In this document: in pieces, positions 25,101 to 33,344 of the stretch
How positions within the stretch are numbered: the first letter of the stretch is position 1
Layout: each line of letters starts with the position of its first letter
Assembly (NCBI RefSeq): GCF_900176515.1
Contig: NZ_FWXV01000001.1
Coordinates: 868,001 to 932,000, forward strand
Origin: Kibdelosporangium aridum
GTDB taxonomy: Bacteria > Actinomycetota > Actinomycetes > Mycobacteriales > Pseudonocardiaceae
Direction of reading: 5' to 3'
Length of the DNA: 64,000 nt
Made by a program: the position numbers and the translations under genes
Notes under the pieces: model-generated
What the model was told of the DNA's origin: nothing
The model's database searches: none
What the model saw: only the letters and a program-made list of their open reading frames with translations

Positions 25101-25169
25101 GCGCGGTATGCCACCTTGCGGACGGTCGAGTTGCGCCCGGCCGCGCTGGCCCTGTTGGAGGCGCGGTGA
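22122..25169 (+). CDS. SARP/AfsR-like regulator with NB-ARC and TPR domains (first of tandem pair)
   Basis: 1,015 residues from ATG 22122. Order: short winged helix (about 1-85, VLVSRARALLGSEVIVSTST), bacterial activation domain with TPR-like helices (95-240, YRRSLRDELGTDPGPAL), then an NB-ARC ATPase: P-loop VGPGGLGKTRLAHVV, Walker B LLVLDNCEHVLDEVADLV, sensor TTSRAPLGLSS, and PLALELAAARVRVM with VEWSWQLLDPAGQ. The last ~450 residues are TPR-like (DEAERWLALTALNKADD). Relatives activate antibiotic clusters or stress genes. The helix-turn-helix part is short compared with AfsR. Its stop overlaps the start of a paralogue. Confidence 0.92.
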   Translation: MTDLILLSSVAFRGRQIKGARLIGLLALLAGDLRTGCGIGRLVEGLWPDKQPEHPANAVQVLVSRARALLGSEVIVSTSTGYRLALAENQVDSSAVLLSASAASRESRTGDHVAALAHAEAGLALWDEPPAVESAHDPLTALRAERALTYHSLVRVRALTLSRLGRHAAALPDLTALVAQSPRDEELLLELLRCEHATIGAAAALTRYEKYRRSLRDELGTDPGPALVAMYEQLLHGRPPTVRYGVLYDSNPLLGRDDDIAAVTALLRTARVTSIVGPGGLGKTRLAHVVSRHAEHRAVYFVPLVGLTEGVEAAVESAVETTDLAAVLGGALLVLDNCEHVLDEVADLVRRLISRNEDVRVLTTSRAPLGLSSEAVYLLPELDLPVAVELFRQRANAARSGVSVPDEAVERLCRKLDCLPLALELAAARVRVMSVEEILDRLTDRFALLRGAARDSPERHQTLQSVVEWSWQLLDPAGQAALPVLSVFPGGFTAQAAAHLLGSDDVLEHLVDHSLLKVSETRSGTRLRMLETVREFGAARRGPDALAGFLAWTRHFGRTYYESLFRADPFVAADHIRAEQDNLMHALRIGLATDDGPTVAATTGVLAALWTVESNYPRMYTLTKETAWILSHYAPEPDYVEVTRAAVVLCTSNVFAVEGPQPSRGLLTLRRLPPPQPVGDSPLRAAALVFAAAPEYWSDNQAALKTLCEDVNPYVAGFANGVASYVYRALNNLDAAVTAVDRAIKVLSTTDSPWLQLGALGIAAGMCFQAGLPAKSRAYMQMALPLLEGLAAWSDVAQIRWGMVQVNLHLGEIDEAERWLALTALNKADDVVNELLPDAGARAEIALARGEIDAGLRQWRRAVDQMRNRQSRTFKVETPGLEPWVLEHEAITVVAHAQHGRLDLVADIVEALPGKLMTLLKNPATAPSPYVVDHALVGVMLIALAHVDGHDAARIVALAQRFHYLGGFQPTMSVPRVRQLPESVDLEAYEEAVARYATLRTVELRPAALALLEAR

Positions 25170-28100
25170 CTGACCTGGTCCTGCTGTCCCGGGTGGAGTT
25201 CCGGGGCAGATCGCTCAGTGGCGCACGGTTGATCGGCCTGGTCGCCATGCTTGCCGGTGATCTGAAGACCGGATGCGGGATCGTCAGGCTGGTCGACGGC
25301 CTGTGGCGGGACAAGCGGCCGGAGAATCCGATCAACGCGGTCCAAGTCCTGGTGTCGCGGGCACGGGCACAGCTGGGGTCGGACGTCATCGTCAACACTT
25401 CGACGGGCTACCGGCTGGCGTTGCCCGAGACTGAGGTGGACGCCTCGGCTGTCGTGCTCAGCGCAGCAGCGGCGGCTCACCACTCGCGGAACGGTGATCA
25501 CGCCGCCGCCCTGAGCGATGCCAAGGCGGGACTGGCTTTCTGGGACGAGCCGCCGCCGGCCGAGTTAGCCGACGACCCGCTGTCCGTGCTGCGGGCCGAG
25601 CGAACGCAGACGTACCAATCGCTCGTTCGGGTGCGGGCGTTGTCGCTGGCTCGTCTCGGCCGTCACGCCGAAGCCCTGTCACCGTTGACCGAGCTTGTCG
25701 CCGGCCATCCACGCGACGAGGAACTCCTGCTGGAACTGTTGCGTTGCGAGGACGCAGTCATCGGCCCCTCCGCAGCGGTCGGGCGGTACGAGGACTACCG
25801 CCGTTCACTGCGCGACGAGCTGGGCACCGAACCCGGCCACGCCCTGCGCAAGATGCACCAGCACTTGCTGCAAGCGCAGGCACCGGCTGTCCGGCACGGC
25901 GTACTCCACGATCCGAATCCACTGCTGGGCAGGGATGACGATGTGACCGCGGTGTCGAAGCTGTTGAGCGCGTCGCGAGTGACGTCGATCGTCGGCACAG
26001 GCGGCTTGGGCAAGACCCGGCTCGCGCACGTGGTGAGCAGACATGCCGAGCAGCGAGTCGTGTATTTCGTGCCGCTCGCGGGCATCACCGAAGGAGTCGT
26101 CGCCGAAGTCCAATCCACATTGGACACGCTCGACGTGGTGCAGACCCTCGACAGCAGTCGCGCGTTGCTGGTTCTCGACAACTGCGAGCATGTCCTGGAC
26201 GAGGTGGCCGACCTGGTGCACGCGGTGGTGACGCAGACCGAGGACGTTCGAGTCCTGACCACCAGCCGCGCGCCGCTCGGGTTGTCCTCGGAAGCTGTGT
26301 ATCCGTTGCCGGAACTGGATTTGCCGACCGCTGTCGAGCTGTTCACGCAGCGGGCACGCGCCGCGCGTCATGATGTGACGCTGCCCGCTGCCGTCGTGGA
26401 ACAGTTGTGTCACAAGCTCGACGGCCTGCCACTCGCTCTGGAACTGGCTGCGGCGCGGGTGCGTGTCATGTCGGTCGAGGAGATCGCGCGGCGGCTGGCC
26501 GATCGGTTCACGTTGCTGCGCGGGGGAGCGCGTGACTTGCCACAACGGCACCACACGCTGGAGGCGGTCGTCGAGTGGAGCTGGCAGCTGCTGGACCCGG
26601 CTGGACAGACGGCATTGCCGGTCCTGTCGGTGTTTCCTGGCGGGTTCACCGCGGCCGCGGCGCGGCACGTGCTCGGCTCGCACGACGTGATCGAGCAGCT
26701 GGTGGCCCATTCACTGCTCAAGGTACGGGAAACCAAGGCGGGCACTCGGTTCGTGATGCTGGAGACGGTCCGTGAGTTCGGTGCGCTGCGCCGTGATCCG
26801 GCAGTCACCACGTCCTTCCTGGCCTGGGCCAAGGACTTCGGCAGCGCACACTACCAATTGCCGTTCCACGCCGACCCCGTGACAGCCGTCGAGATCATCC
26901 GGGCCGAACAGGACAACCTGGTGCACGCGATGCGCCTAGGCGTCACACGCGGTGACGCTCCGACAGTCGCCGCGACAACTGCTGTGCTCGCCGCGTTGTG
27001 GACGGTCGAGTCCAGCTATCAGCGAGTGACCGCGCTGACCGATGAGACAGCGTGGCTGTTGTCGCATTACCAGCCCGAGCCGGAATTCGTCGACGTCCTG
27101 TTGGCGGCTTCCGGGTTGTGCGTCCTCGGCTCGTTCGCCACCAAGGGTGCGCGCGCAGGACGTTCGCTGTACACCCTGCGCAGGGTGTCAGTCGGCGCCC
27201 CAGCTGACAACTTGGTCCGAGCGTGGGCGAAGGTACTGGCGGCCACGCCTGAGTTCTGGGGCACCGAGCGCAGCGAACTGGAGAAGCTGTGCACCGATCC
27301 CGATCCGTACATCGCCGGGTTCGCCAACATCCTGTTCGGCTACGGGAACGGGTCCGTGAGCGATCCGGTCCGTGTGCTCGCGTCGGCGAACCGCGCGATC
27401 GAGTCGTTCTCCGCGGCCGACCACCCCTGGTTGCACGTCACCGCGCTGTCATTGGCTGCCAGCAGTTACTTCCACAGCGGCCAGTTGACGCAGGCGAAGG
27501 CGTACATGCGCGAGACTTTGCCGGTCTTCCAGGAGATGGGATCCACGTGGCACGTCGCCCAGATTCGCTGGGCCATGGTCGCGATCAGCCTCGGCCTCGA
27601 CGAGATCGACGAGGCCGAGCGTTGGCTGGCGCTCACCGCGCTGAACGGGGTCGACGACTTCGCCGGGGAACTGCTGCCCGGACCGGGACTGCGCGCGGAG
27701 ATAGCGCTCGCCCGTGGCGACATCGACACTGGGCTGCGGCGATGGCGGCACGTGATCGAGCAGCTCGGCAGCCGGCGCGGGGAGGGCTTCCTCGCCACCA
27801 CGCCAGGGCTGGAGTTGTGGGTGCTGGAGTGCCGTGCCGTCGCGGTGGTGGCGCACGCGCAGCACGGCAGACTCGGCCTGGTCGCTGACCTGGCCGCAGG
27901 TCTGCCGGACACCCTGGCCCAGTTGCTGACCGAGCGATCGACCTCGTCGTCCCCGGTTATCCGGACCATCCAGGTGATCGGTGCGTTGCTCGTCGCGCTG
28001 GCCGCCGCCAACCCTGAGCGCGCGCCCCGGATGATCGCATTGGCCGAACGGTGTCGTTACCTCCGTGGCTTCCAGCCGACCATGGCACCGCATCGGGTCC

Positions 28101-28219
28101 GCGAACTGGCCGAGCGCGTGGACAAACCGGCGTATCTCGACGCCGTCGAGCAGTACGCGGCGCTGGAGGATGACGAGCTGCGGTCAGCCGTTGCGGCGTT
28201 ACTCAGCTCAAGGCGCTGA
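25166..28219 (+). CDS. SARP/AfsR-like regulator with NB-ARC and TPR domains (second of tandem pair)
   Basis: 1,017 residues from GTG, overlapping the previous stop by 4 nt. It is a full-length paralogue of the preceding gene: 68 of the first 86 residues are identical by eye. P-loop VGTGGLGKTRLAHVV, Walker B LLVLDNCEHVLDEVADLV, TTSRAPLGLSSEAVYPLPEL and DEAERWLALTALNGVDD are all kept, so both copies should bind ATP. The sensor/TPR half differs more, so the two may sense different ligands or form a heteromer. Its 3' end overlaps the convergent hydrolase gene by 12 nt. Confidence 0.92.
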   Translation: MTDLVLLSRVEFRGRSLSGARLIGLVAMLAGDLKTGCGIVRLVDGLWRDKRPENPINAVQVLVSRARAQLGSDVIVNTSTGYRLALPETEVDASAVVLSAAAAAHHSRNGDHAAALSDAKAGLAFWDEPPPAELADDPLSVLRAERTQTYQSLVRVRALSLARLGRHAEALSPLTELVAGHPRDEELLLELLRCEDAVIGPSAAVGRYEDYRRSLRDELGTEPGHALRKMHQHLLQAQAPAVRHGVLHDPNPLLGRDDDVTAVSKLLSASRVTSIVGTGGLGKTRLAHVVSRHAEQRVVYFVPLAGITEGVVAEVQSTLDTLDVVQTLDSSRALLVLDNCEHVLDEVADLVHAVVTQTEDVRVLTTSRAPLGLSSEAVYPLPELDLPTAVELFTQRARAARHDVTLPAAVVEQLCHKLDGLPLALELAAARVRVMSVEEIARRLADRFTLLRGGARDLPQRHHTLEAVVEWSWQLLDPAGQTALPVLSVFPGGFTAAAARHVLGSHDVIEQLVAHSLLKVRETKAGTRFVMLETVREFGALRRDPAVTTSFLAWAKDFGSAHYQLPFHADPVTAVEIIRAEQDNLVHAMRLGVTRGDAPTVAATTAVLAALWTVESSYQRVTALTDETAWLLSHYQPEPEFVDVLLAASGLCVLGSFATKGARAGRSLYTLRRVSVGAPADNLVRAWAKVLAATPEFWGTERSELEKLCTDPDPYIAGFANILFGYGNGSVSDPVRVLASANRAIESFSAADHPWLHVTALSLAASSYFHSGQLTQAKAYMRETLPVFQEMGSTWHVAQIRWAMVAISLGLDEIDEAERWLALTALNGVDDFAGELLPGPGLRAEIALARGDIDTGLRRWRHVIEQLGSRRGEGFLATTPGLELWVLECRAVAVVAHAQHGRLGLVADLAAGLPDTLAQLLTERSTSSSPVIRTIQVIGALLVALAAANPERAPRMIALAERCRYLRGFQPTMAPHRVRELAERVDKPAYLDAVEQYAALEDDELRSAVAALLSSRR

Positions 28220-29173
28220 GCAGCGGTTCCCAGCGCAGACGGTACGGCTCTGCTCAACGAGGTCGCGGATCGCCGTCACCACCTCGTCCGCGGCGTCGAT
28301 CGTGACCGTGCTTTGCGACGCTTGGACAACGCGGTGCTCGCCCTGTGGAACTGACCGGGCGATGGCGTCGTCGAGCGCCATCTTGCCGTCGTTGATCTGC
28401 TGGACCTGCTCCTCGGTGACGAACAGCTCCTGTCCCGGGTCGGCACCAAGCGCGGACATCACGATCAACGGAACGTCCGGGAAGTCGCCCTGACCACGCA
28501 TCTCCTCGGCGAGCTGCGCGAGGTTGCTGCGCTCGGTCGCGCCGATCTTGAACCACTCGTCGGACAGGTGCTTCTCGATGAGCAGGTCGCGCACCCGCGG
28601 AGGCCAGTCGACGAGCCGCTGGCGGAGCACGTCTCGCAGGAAGTCGAGCAGTTCCGGGGCGAAGTCCGGATGCCTGTCCTGCTCGGGGACGCCGGCCAGG
28701 TGCGACCCTTCGGGCAGGTAGGTGTCCCAGTCTTCGTGCAGGACATCGAGAAGGAGCAAACCCGCGACCTCGTCAGGGAAAAGCTGCGAGTAGCGGCGTG
28801 CGTAGACCCCGCCAAGCGAATGCGCGACGAAGATGTACGGCCCACGGACCTCGGCGGCCTTCAGCAGGGTCCGTAGCTCAAGGGTCGGTTCCGTGGCGTT
28901 GCGCGGCAGACGGACCGCGTCGCTCCAGCCGGTACCCGCGCGGTCATAGATCACGCTGGTGGTGAACTGGCTGACCCGCCGGTGGACGTTGAGGTAGTCC
29001 AAGCCGACCAAGGTCGCGCCGGGCAGGAACACCACCGGTGGCCCGCCGGCGCCGTCCTTGTGCAACGCCAGCATCCGGCCACTGACCTCGTACAACCGGC
29101 CAAGCGGTGGCGTAGGCACTGCGGCTCCCTGGTTCTGATCGACTGGGACGAGGGTGCCGCCGCCACCTTTCAT
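28208..29173 (-). CDS. Alpha/beta hydrolase under TetR control
   Basis: 321 residues. Alpha/beta-hydrolase features: VVFLPGATLVGLDYLNVHRR, VIYDRAGTGWSD, nucleophile elbow FVAHSLGGVYARRYSQLFP, LLLLDVLHEDW, and a late GEHRVVQASQ holding the likely catalytic His. No signal peptide. Its ATG overlaps the TetR stop by 4 nt, so it is the second gene of a TetR-hydrolase operon. Substrate unknown; the adjacent methyltransferase suggests a small-molecule modification or detoxification set. Confidence 0.88.
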   Translation of the reverse strand: MKGGGGTLVPVDQNQGAAVPTPPLGRLYEVSGRMLALHKDGAGGPPVVFLPGATLVGLDYLNVHRRVSQFTTSVIYDRAGTGWSDAVRLPRNATEPTLELRTLLKAAEVRGPYIFVAHSLGGVYARRYSQLFPDEVAGLLLLDVLHEDWDTYLPEGSHLAGVPEQDRHPDFAPELLDFLRDVLRQRLVDWPPRVRDLLIEKHLSDEWFKIGATERSNLAQLAEEMRGQGDFPDVPLIVMSALGADPGQELFVTEEQVQQINDGKMALDDAIARSVPQGEHRVVQASQSTVTIDAADEVVTAIRDLVEQSRTVCAGNRCSAP

Positions 29174-29754
29174 ACAGCTTTCAGCAGACCTTCCCGTGCC
29201 GCCACGAGAGCGACGGCCGCAGCGTGCGCCGCGGTCTTCTCATCCACCGCGACACCGGTGATGACCAGGTCGAAGAAGATCGGTGCGAGCAGGGTCTTCA
29301 CCAGCCCCGCCGGATCGATGTCGGCTGGCAGTTCGCCCCGGTCGACTGCGGCGGCGATCATGGGTGCGACGCGCCGAGGGCCGTCCTCGTACAGCTTCCT
29401 GGGGATGTCGGCGATCTCGGGGAGGCCGGCCGCGTCCGACAGCAGGACGGCGACGATCGCGCGGCCGGTCGTGCTGGTTATCCAGTCGACGAACGATTCC
29501 GCGAGCCTGCGCAGGTCCTGTTCGATCTCGCCGGTGTCCGGGATGGGGATGTCCATCGTGGCGTTCTCGGTCATCGCGTCGAGGACCAGCGTCCGCAGGT
29601 CGCCCCACCGCCGGTAGATCGTGGTTTTGTGCACGCCGGTCCGGCGCGCGATCTCGTCGACGGTCAGTCCGGCGTAGCCCTTCTCGGTGAGCTCGGTCAG
29701 GGTGGCCGCAAGTACCGCGGTCCGCACCTTCTCACCTCGGCCGATGACTTCCAT
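29170..29754 (-). CDS. TetR-family repressor
   Basis: 194 residues from ATG 29754; an upstream ATG would cover the operator. Helix-turn-helix: KVRTAVLAATLTELTEKGYA, LTVDEIARRTGVHKTTIYRR. The ligand domain has a conserved IYRRWGDLRTLVLDAM start typical of the TetR_C_11/16 groups. It is co-transcribed with the hydrolase and divergent from the methyltransferase. Two related inverted repeats in the 78-nt gap (29756-29770 and 29796-29818) are its likely operators. Confidence 0.93.
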   Translation of the reverse strand: MEVIGRGEKVRTAVLAATLTELTEKGYAGLTVDEIARRTGVHKTTIYRRWGDLRTLVLDAMTENATMDIPIPDTGEIEQDLRRLAESFVDWITSTTGRAIVAVLLSDAAGLPEIADIPRKLYEDGPRRVAPMIAAAVDRGELPADIDPAGLVKTLLAPIFFDLVITGVAVDEKTAAHAAAVALVAAREGLLKAV

Positions 29755-29755
29755 T

Positions 29756-29770
29756 GCAACTCCCGGTTGC
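29756..29770. promoter_or_regulatory. Second, shorter TetR-type operator
   Basis: GCAAC-TCCCG-GTTGC, adjacent to the TetR start codon, repeats the GCAAC/GTTGC core of the 23-bp palindrome at 29796-29818 with a wider centre. It may be a weaker site for autorepression. Confidence 0.5.
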
Positions 29771-29795
29771 GTTAGATGGCGATCGTCTGCCACGC

Positions 29796-29818
29796 TATCG
29801 CAACTTCAAGTTGCGATA
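29796..29818. promoter_or_regulatory. 23-bp perfect palindromic operator
   Basis: TATCGCAACTT, one central C, then its exact reverse complement: 11+1+11 without a mismatch. It lies 14 nt upstream of the methyltransferase ATG and 41 nt upstream of the TetR start, and looks like the main operator of the adjacent TetR protein. Confidence 0.85.
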
Positions 29819-29832
29819 CAGATGGGGGTCTG

Positions 29833-30672
29833 ATGGCGAACGAACACCAAGCGAAGGCGTGGAACGGCTACGAAGGCGAGCACTGGGCCTCTCATCACGC
29901 GCGGTACGACGCGATGATCGCGGATCTGAACGAGCACCTGTTCCCGGCCGCGGCGCTCACCGCGACCGACCGGGTATTGGACGTCGGATGCGGGGCAGGC
30001 CAAACGACTCGCATCGCCGCCGGCTTGGCCGCGCATGCCACTGGAATCGACCTGTCCGGGCCGATGCTCGCCCAAGCCCGCGCTGCCTCGTCGGACCTGG
30101 CGAACATCACCTACATCCACGGGGATGCCCAGACGTATCCCATTCCGGACAACGAGTTCGACGTGGCGATCAGCCGTGGCGGAATCATGTACTTCGACGA
30201 CCCGGTGGCCGCGTTCAGCAACATCCGCCGCGCGCTGCGCCCCACTGGGCGCGTCGCCTTCATCGCGGGCGGTGCACTCAAACCGGACAGCGACAGCATG
30301 GTCGCGTTCAAGGCGTTGTCGCAGTTCGTCCCGCGGCCGGCCCGCGAATCGGGCGACACCAGCCCGAACCCCGCTTCACTGGCAGATCCTTCGTATGCCA
30401 GGAAGATCTTCGCCGAAGCGGGGTTCGATGCCATTGCCGTGCAAACCCGGGAAACCGTTTCTGTGGTTGGCGAAAACGCCGCCGACGCGACGGATTTCAT
30501 CCTCAAGTGGGGGCCGGTGCGTTACGCGTTGGACCAGGCTTGCGTCAGTGACACAACGGAAGTCCGCGCCGCGGTGACGTCGGCGCTCCGTCCGCTCGAG
30601 ACATCGTCAGGCGTGCGGTGGAGCTCCGACGTCGTGCTGATCACGGCTCGAGTGGAATCGAGTACTGGATGA
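29833..30672 (+). CDS. SAM-dependent methyltransferase (class I)
   Basis: 279 residues from ATG 29833, with a GGGGG stretch upstream. The SAM-binding motifs are complete: VLDVGCGAGQTTRIAAGLA (motif I), GIDLSGPMLAQARA, IHGDAQTYPIPDNEFDVAIS (motif II) and ALRPTGRVAFIAGG (motif III). Such Methyltransf_11/25 enzymes methylate small molecules. The 23-bp operator directly upstream puts it under the divergent TetR. Its 3' end overlaps the convergent GNAT gene by 32 nt. Confidence 0.92.
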   Translation: MANEHQAKAWNGYEGEHWASHHARYDAMIADLNEHLFPAAALTATDRVLDVGCGAGQTTRIAAGLAAHATGIDLSGPMLAQARAASSDLANITYIHGDAQTYPIPDNEFDVAISRGGIMYFDDPVAAFSNIRRALRPTGRVAFIAGGALKPDSDSMVAFKALSQFVPRPARESGDTSPNPASLADPSYARKIFAEAGFDAIAVQTRETVSVVGENAADATDFILKWGPVRYALDQACVSDTTEVRAAVTSALRPLETSSGVRWSSDVVLITARVESSTG

Positions 30673-31084
30673 AGCCGCGGTTCTCCGCGACCTTGTCGTA
30701 GAGCAGACGCGCGGTGTGGTTGTCCTGCTTGGTGTGCCAGTAAAGCTGTCCGCATCCCTGGCCGGTCGCCCAGTCCTTGACCGCGGCGATCAGCTGGCGG
30801 GCAACGCCTTTCCCGCGCGCTTCCGGTGACGTGAACAGGTCCTGCAGGTAGCACACGTCCGCTGAGGTAGTGCTCGGGTGGACGAAGAAGTGCACGATGC
30901 CGACGAGGTCCCCGTCGAGCTTCGCGCCCAACGCGTGCATCCGTTCACCGGACTGGAACTCCGCCCACGCGTTGTCGTAGAAACCCGGCGGCATCGTCTC
31001 GCGTCCGTAGAAGGCGTTGTAGCCCGCGAACAGCCGCTCCCATCCCGGGCGGTCGGCTGGTGCCAGTGCGTCGATGGTGATCAT
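30641..31084 (-). CDS. GNAT-family N-acetyltransferase
   Basis: 147 residues from ATG 31084 with GGGGAA upstream. GNAT signatures: VGIVHFFVHPSTTSADVCYL, QDLFTSPEARGKGVARQLI (acetyl-CoA pyrophosphate loop R-x-x-G-K-G-V-A) and the C-terminal WHTKQDNHTARLLYDKVAEN. Substrate cannot be told. Convergent with the methyltransferase; the upstream 37 nt before the lipase stop leave little room for a promoter, so it may be read from the lipase transcript. Confidence 0.92.
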   Translation of the reverse strand: MITIDALAPADRPGWERLFAGYNAFYGRETMPPGFYDNAWAEFQSGERMHALGAKLDGDLVGIVHFFVHPSTTSADVCYLQDLFTSPEARGKGVARQLIAAVKDWATGQGCGQLYWHTKQDNHTARLLYDKVAENRGFIQYSIPLEP

Positions 31085-31121
31085 TCGTTCCCCAGTGATC
31101 GTGTTCGCTCCGGCTTCGACG

Positions 31122-32225
31122 CTATCGCAGATTGTGGAACTTGATCTCGGGGAACTCGGCCGTGGGGCCGCTGAGCACTCGCTGCGGGATGCCCCGCAGG
31201 TGCTGGTCGACGAACGCGGCGGCATAGGTACGGGTCAAGCTGATCCCCCTGGCCGGGTCCAATGGCGTCGGCGGGTCGATGCCGGCCTGCTGGATCAGCA
31301 GGTTCAGGTCCGTGAAGGAGAAGTGGTCGGCATCGGGAGCGTGCAGCCAGCGCTTCCAGCCGGACATGTGTGGCCACACCGCGTCCCAGGAGGTGTCCTT
31401 GGCATGGCCGGGGTCATGCAGCTCAGGGCCGCCGAACAGGAGGAACGGGCGGTTCAGCGGATCGGGCGGCAGCATCGGCCCGTCCATGTTGATCCCAGCG
31501 TCGACGCGGGAGTCAGCGCGCATCACGGTGGCCGCGGCGTCCCCACCCATGGAGTGGCCCACGACGGCGATGTGGCGCTGATCGATCAGCGGGTGGTGGC
31601 GCAGCTCGTTGAGTACGAAGGACAGGTCGGTGGCCCGGTTGAGCGCGATGGGGCCGTGGCCGATCTTGTCGGGCAGCTCGCAGGCCGTGCAGGGAAGCAC
31701 TCCGCCAGGGAACTTCGCAGCGACCGACTCGAAGGCATGGTCGACGGCCGCGGTGATGTAACCGCGGGACGCGAGGTCCTCGGCCAGGGCTGTGAGGGAG
31801 TAGCGGGAGACCGTGTAGCCGGGGGAGAGCAGGACGAGCGGGCGCTTGCCAGGCAGCGGACGTGCGTCGGTGCGCGACCAGGTCCTGGCCCTGGCCAGCT
31901 TTTCGGGCGGGAGCTGCGCGCGGATCTCGTAGTGATCGACGAGTGCGCTTGCCTCAGCCACATCCATGTACGGCGCCTGGCTGCCAGTGCCACGCACCGC
32001 CGGAAAGTACATGGTGACCATGAGCTGTCGCGGCCCAGCCTCGGGCACCCAGGGATCCGTCCGGGTCCGGTCGGTGAGGGCGAGCGTCGCCCGCCCGACA
32101 GCGTTGTGTCCTGTGGGCGCCGGAAGCGACAGATCTCCTGCGGCCGCAGCAGCTGTAGGAATGAATAGCGCGGGCACACACAGCGCGGCGGCTGCGGCAA
32201 CGACCATGGCACGAGGTTTTCGCAT
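31122..32225 (-). CDS. Exported alpha/beta hydrolase, PAF-acetylhydrolase/lipase-like
   Basis: 367 residues with a signal peptide (RKPRAMVVAAAAALCVPALF, then IPTAAA). The hydrolase core shows VLLSPGYTVSRYSLTALAED, nucleophile elbow AVVGHSMGGDAAATVM, NMDGPMLPP with the acid candidate, and HFSFTDL with the catalytic His (as in PAF-AH and PET-hydrolase-like families). The order and the PFLLFGGPE segment match the chlorophyllase/PAF-AH-like group. It is divergent from the DUF72 gene. Extracellular ester substrate unknown. Confidence 0.9.
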   Translation of the reverse strand: MRKPRAMVVAAAAALCVPALFIPTAAAAAGDLSLPAPTGHNAVGRATLALTDRTRTDPWVPEAGPRQLMVTMYFPAVRGTGSQAPYMDVAEASALVDHYEIRAQLPPEKLARARTWSRTDARPLPGKRPLVLLSPGYTVSRYSLTALAEDLASRGYITAAVDHAFESVAAKFPGGVLPCTACELPDKIGHGPIALNRATDLSFVLNELRHHPLIDQRHIAVVGHSMGGDAAATVMRADSRVDAGINMDGPMLPPDPLNRPFLLFGGPELHDPGHAKDTSWDAVWPHMSGWKRWLHAPDADHFSFTDLNLLIQQAGIDPPTPLDPARGISLTRTYAAAFVDQHLRGIPQRVLSGPTAEFPEIKFHNLR

Positions 32226-32398
32226 GCCGCGACTGTGCCCGGCCCGTGCGACCGAAACATCAGGCAACGCCCGGAGTGCCACCCGGAGTTGGCTCGTCAG
32301 GGTCTGGGACTACGTACAAGCTCGATCAGCGGCAAGGGCGGATGTTCGGCTACCGCCGTTCAGGCTATCTTCACTCACGATCGATGGGAGTTGGTGGA

Positions 32399-33250
32399 GT
32401 GGCACGTCTTCATGTCGGCTGCGCGATGTGGACCCACAAGGCGTGGCCTGGGCGATTCCTGCCGCAGTCGCTGCCGGCCAAGGAGCGTCTGCGCGCCTAT
32501 GCCGGCTGGTGCAACGCGGTCGAGGGCAACACCACTTTCTACGCGACCCCAGCCCGGACCACCGTCGCGACTTGGGCGCAGCAGACCGATCCCGATTTCC
32601 GGTTCGTGGTCAAGCTGCCCAAGGTCGTCACGCACGAGCGCCGGTTGGTCGGTGTCGAGGCCGAGATGCGGGCGTTCCTGGAAGCGGTCGAACCCCTTGG
32701 CGAGCGGGCGGTCCTGTGGACCCAGTTGCCCGGCTCGTTCGGCCCTGCGGACGTCGACGCCCTCGGCCGCTTCCTGCGCAGGCTTCCCGCCGACCGCCGG
32801 CGCGCCGTGGAGGTGCGTCACCCCGGGTTCTTCACCGACGCCGGCTCGACGGCGTTGCTGGAGGGGACTCTCACTGACGCGGACACCGAATGGTTGCCCT
32901 TCGACACCACGGTCTTCTTCCAGAGCCCGCCGACCAGCGAAGCTGAACAGGACGCCTGGGTCAAGAAGCCACGGCTGCCGCGGCGGACACGGGCACTGAC
33001 CAACCGGCCGATTGTCCGCTACCTGGGCCGGGACTCGATCGAGGAGACGGTCGAGGGGTGGCGGCCCTGGACCGCGGTGGTCGCCGGCTGGCTGCGCGAG
33101 GGCCGGTCGCCGACGGTTTTCCTGCACACCCCCGACAACGACGACGCGCCCGCGCTCGCCCGCCGATTCCACGACGACGTGCGAAAGCTCGTGCCCGGCC
33201 TCGACCCACTGCCCGAGCCCGAGCCGGTTGAGCCCGCGACCCTGTTCTGA
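32399..33250 (+). CDS. DUF72 protein
   Basis: 283 residues from GTG 32399 (GGGAG 8 nt upstream); an in-frame ATG at 32384 is possible. DUF72 hallmarks: HVGCAMWTHKAWPGRFLP, YAGWCNAVEGNTTFYATPA, FVVKLPKVVTHERRL, AVEVRHPGFF and TVFLHTPDNDDAPALARRFH. The fold is a TIM barrel related to YecE, but the function is not known. Single gene between a lipase and a LuxR regulator. Confidence 0.93.
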   Translation: MARLHVGCAMWTHKAWPGRFLPQSLPAKERLRAYAGWCNAVEGNTTFYATPARTTVATWAQQTDPDFRFVVKLPKVVTHERRLVGVEAEMRAFLEAVEPLGERAVLWTQLPGSFGPADVDALGRFLRRLPADRRRAVEVRHPGFFTDAGSTALLEGTLTDADTEWLPFDTTVFFQSPPTSEAEQDAWVKKPRLPRRTRALTNRPIVRYLGRDSIEETVEGWRPWTAVVAGWLREGRSPTVFLHTPDNDDAPALARRFHDDVRKLVPGLDPLPEPEPVEPATLF

Positions 33251-33344
33251 GCGATGTCGCGATCGAAGGCTTGAGGTCCCCTGCCGGGTTCATCCTGGAC
33301 CTGGCGCAGGGACCGAGTTCGCACCGCCCATCTAGGGTGACCGC

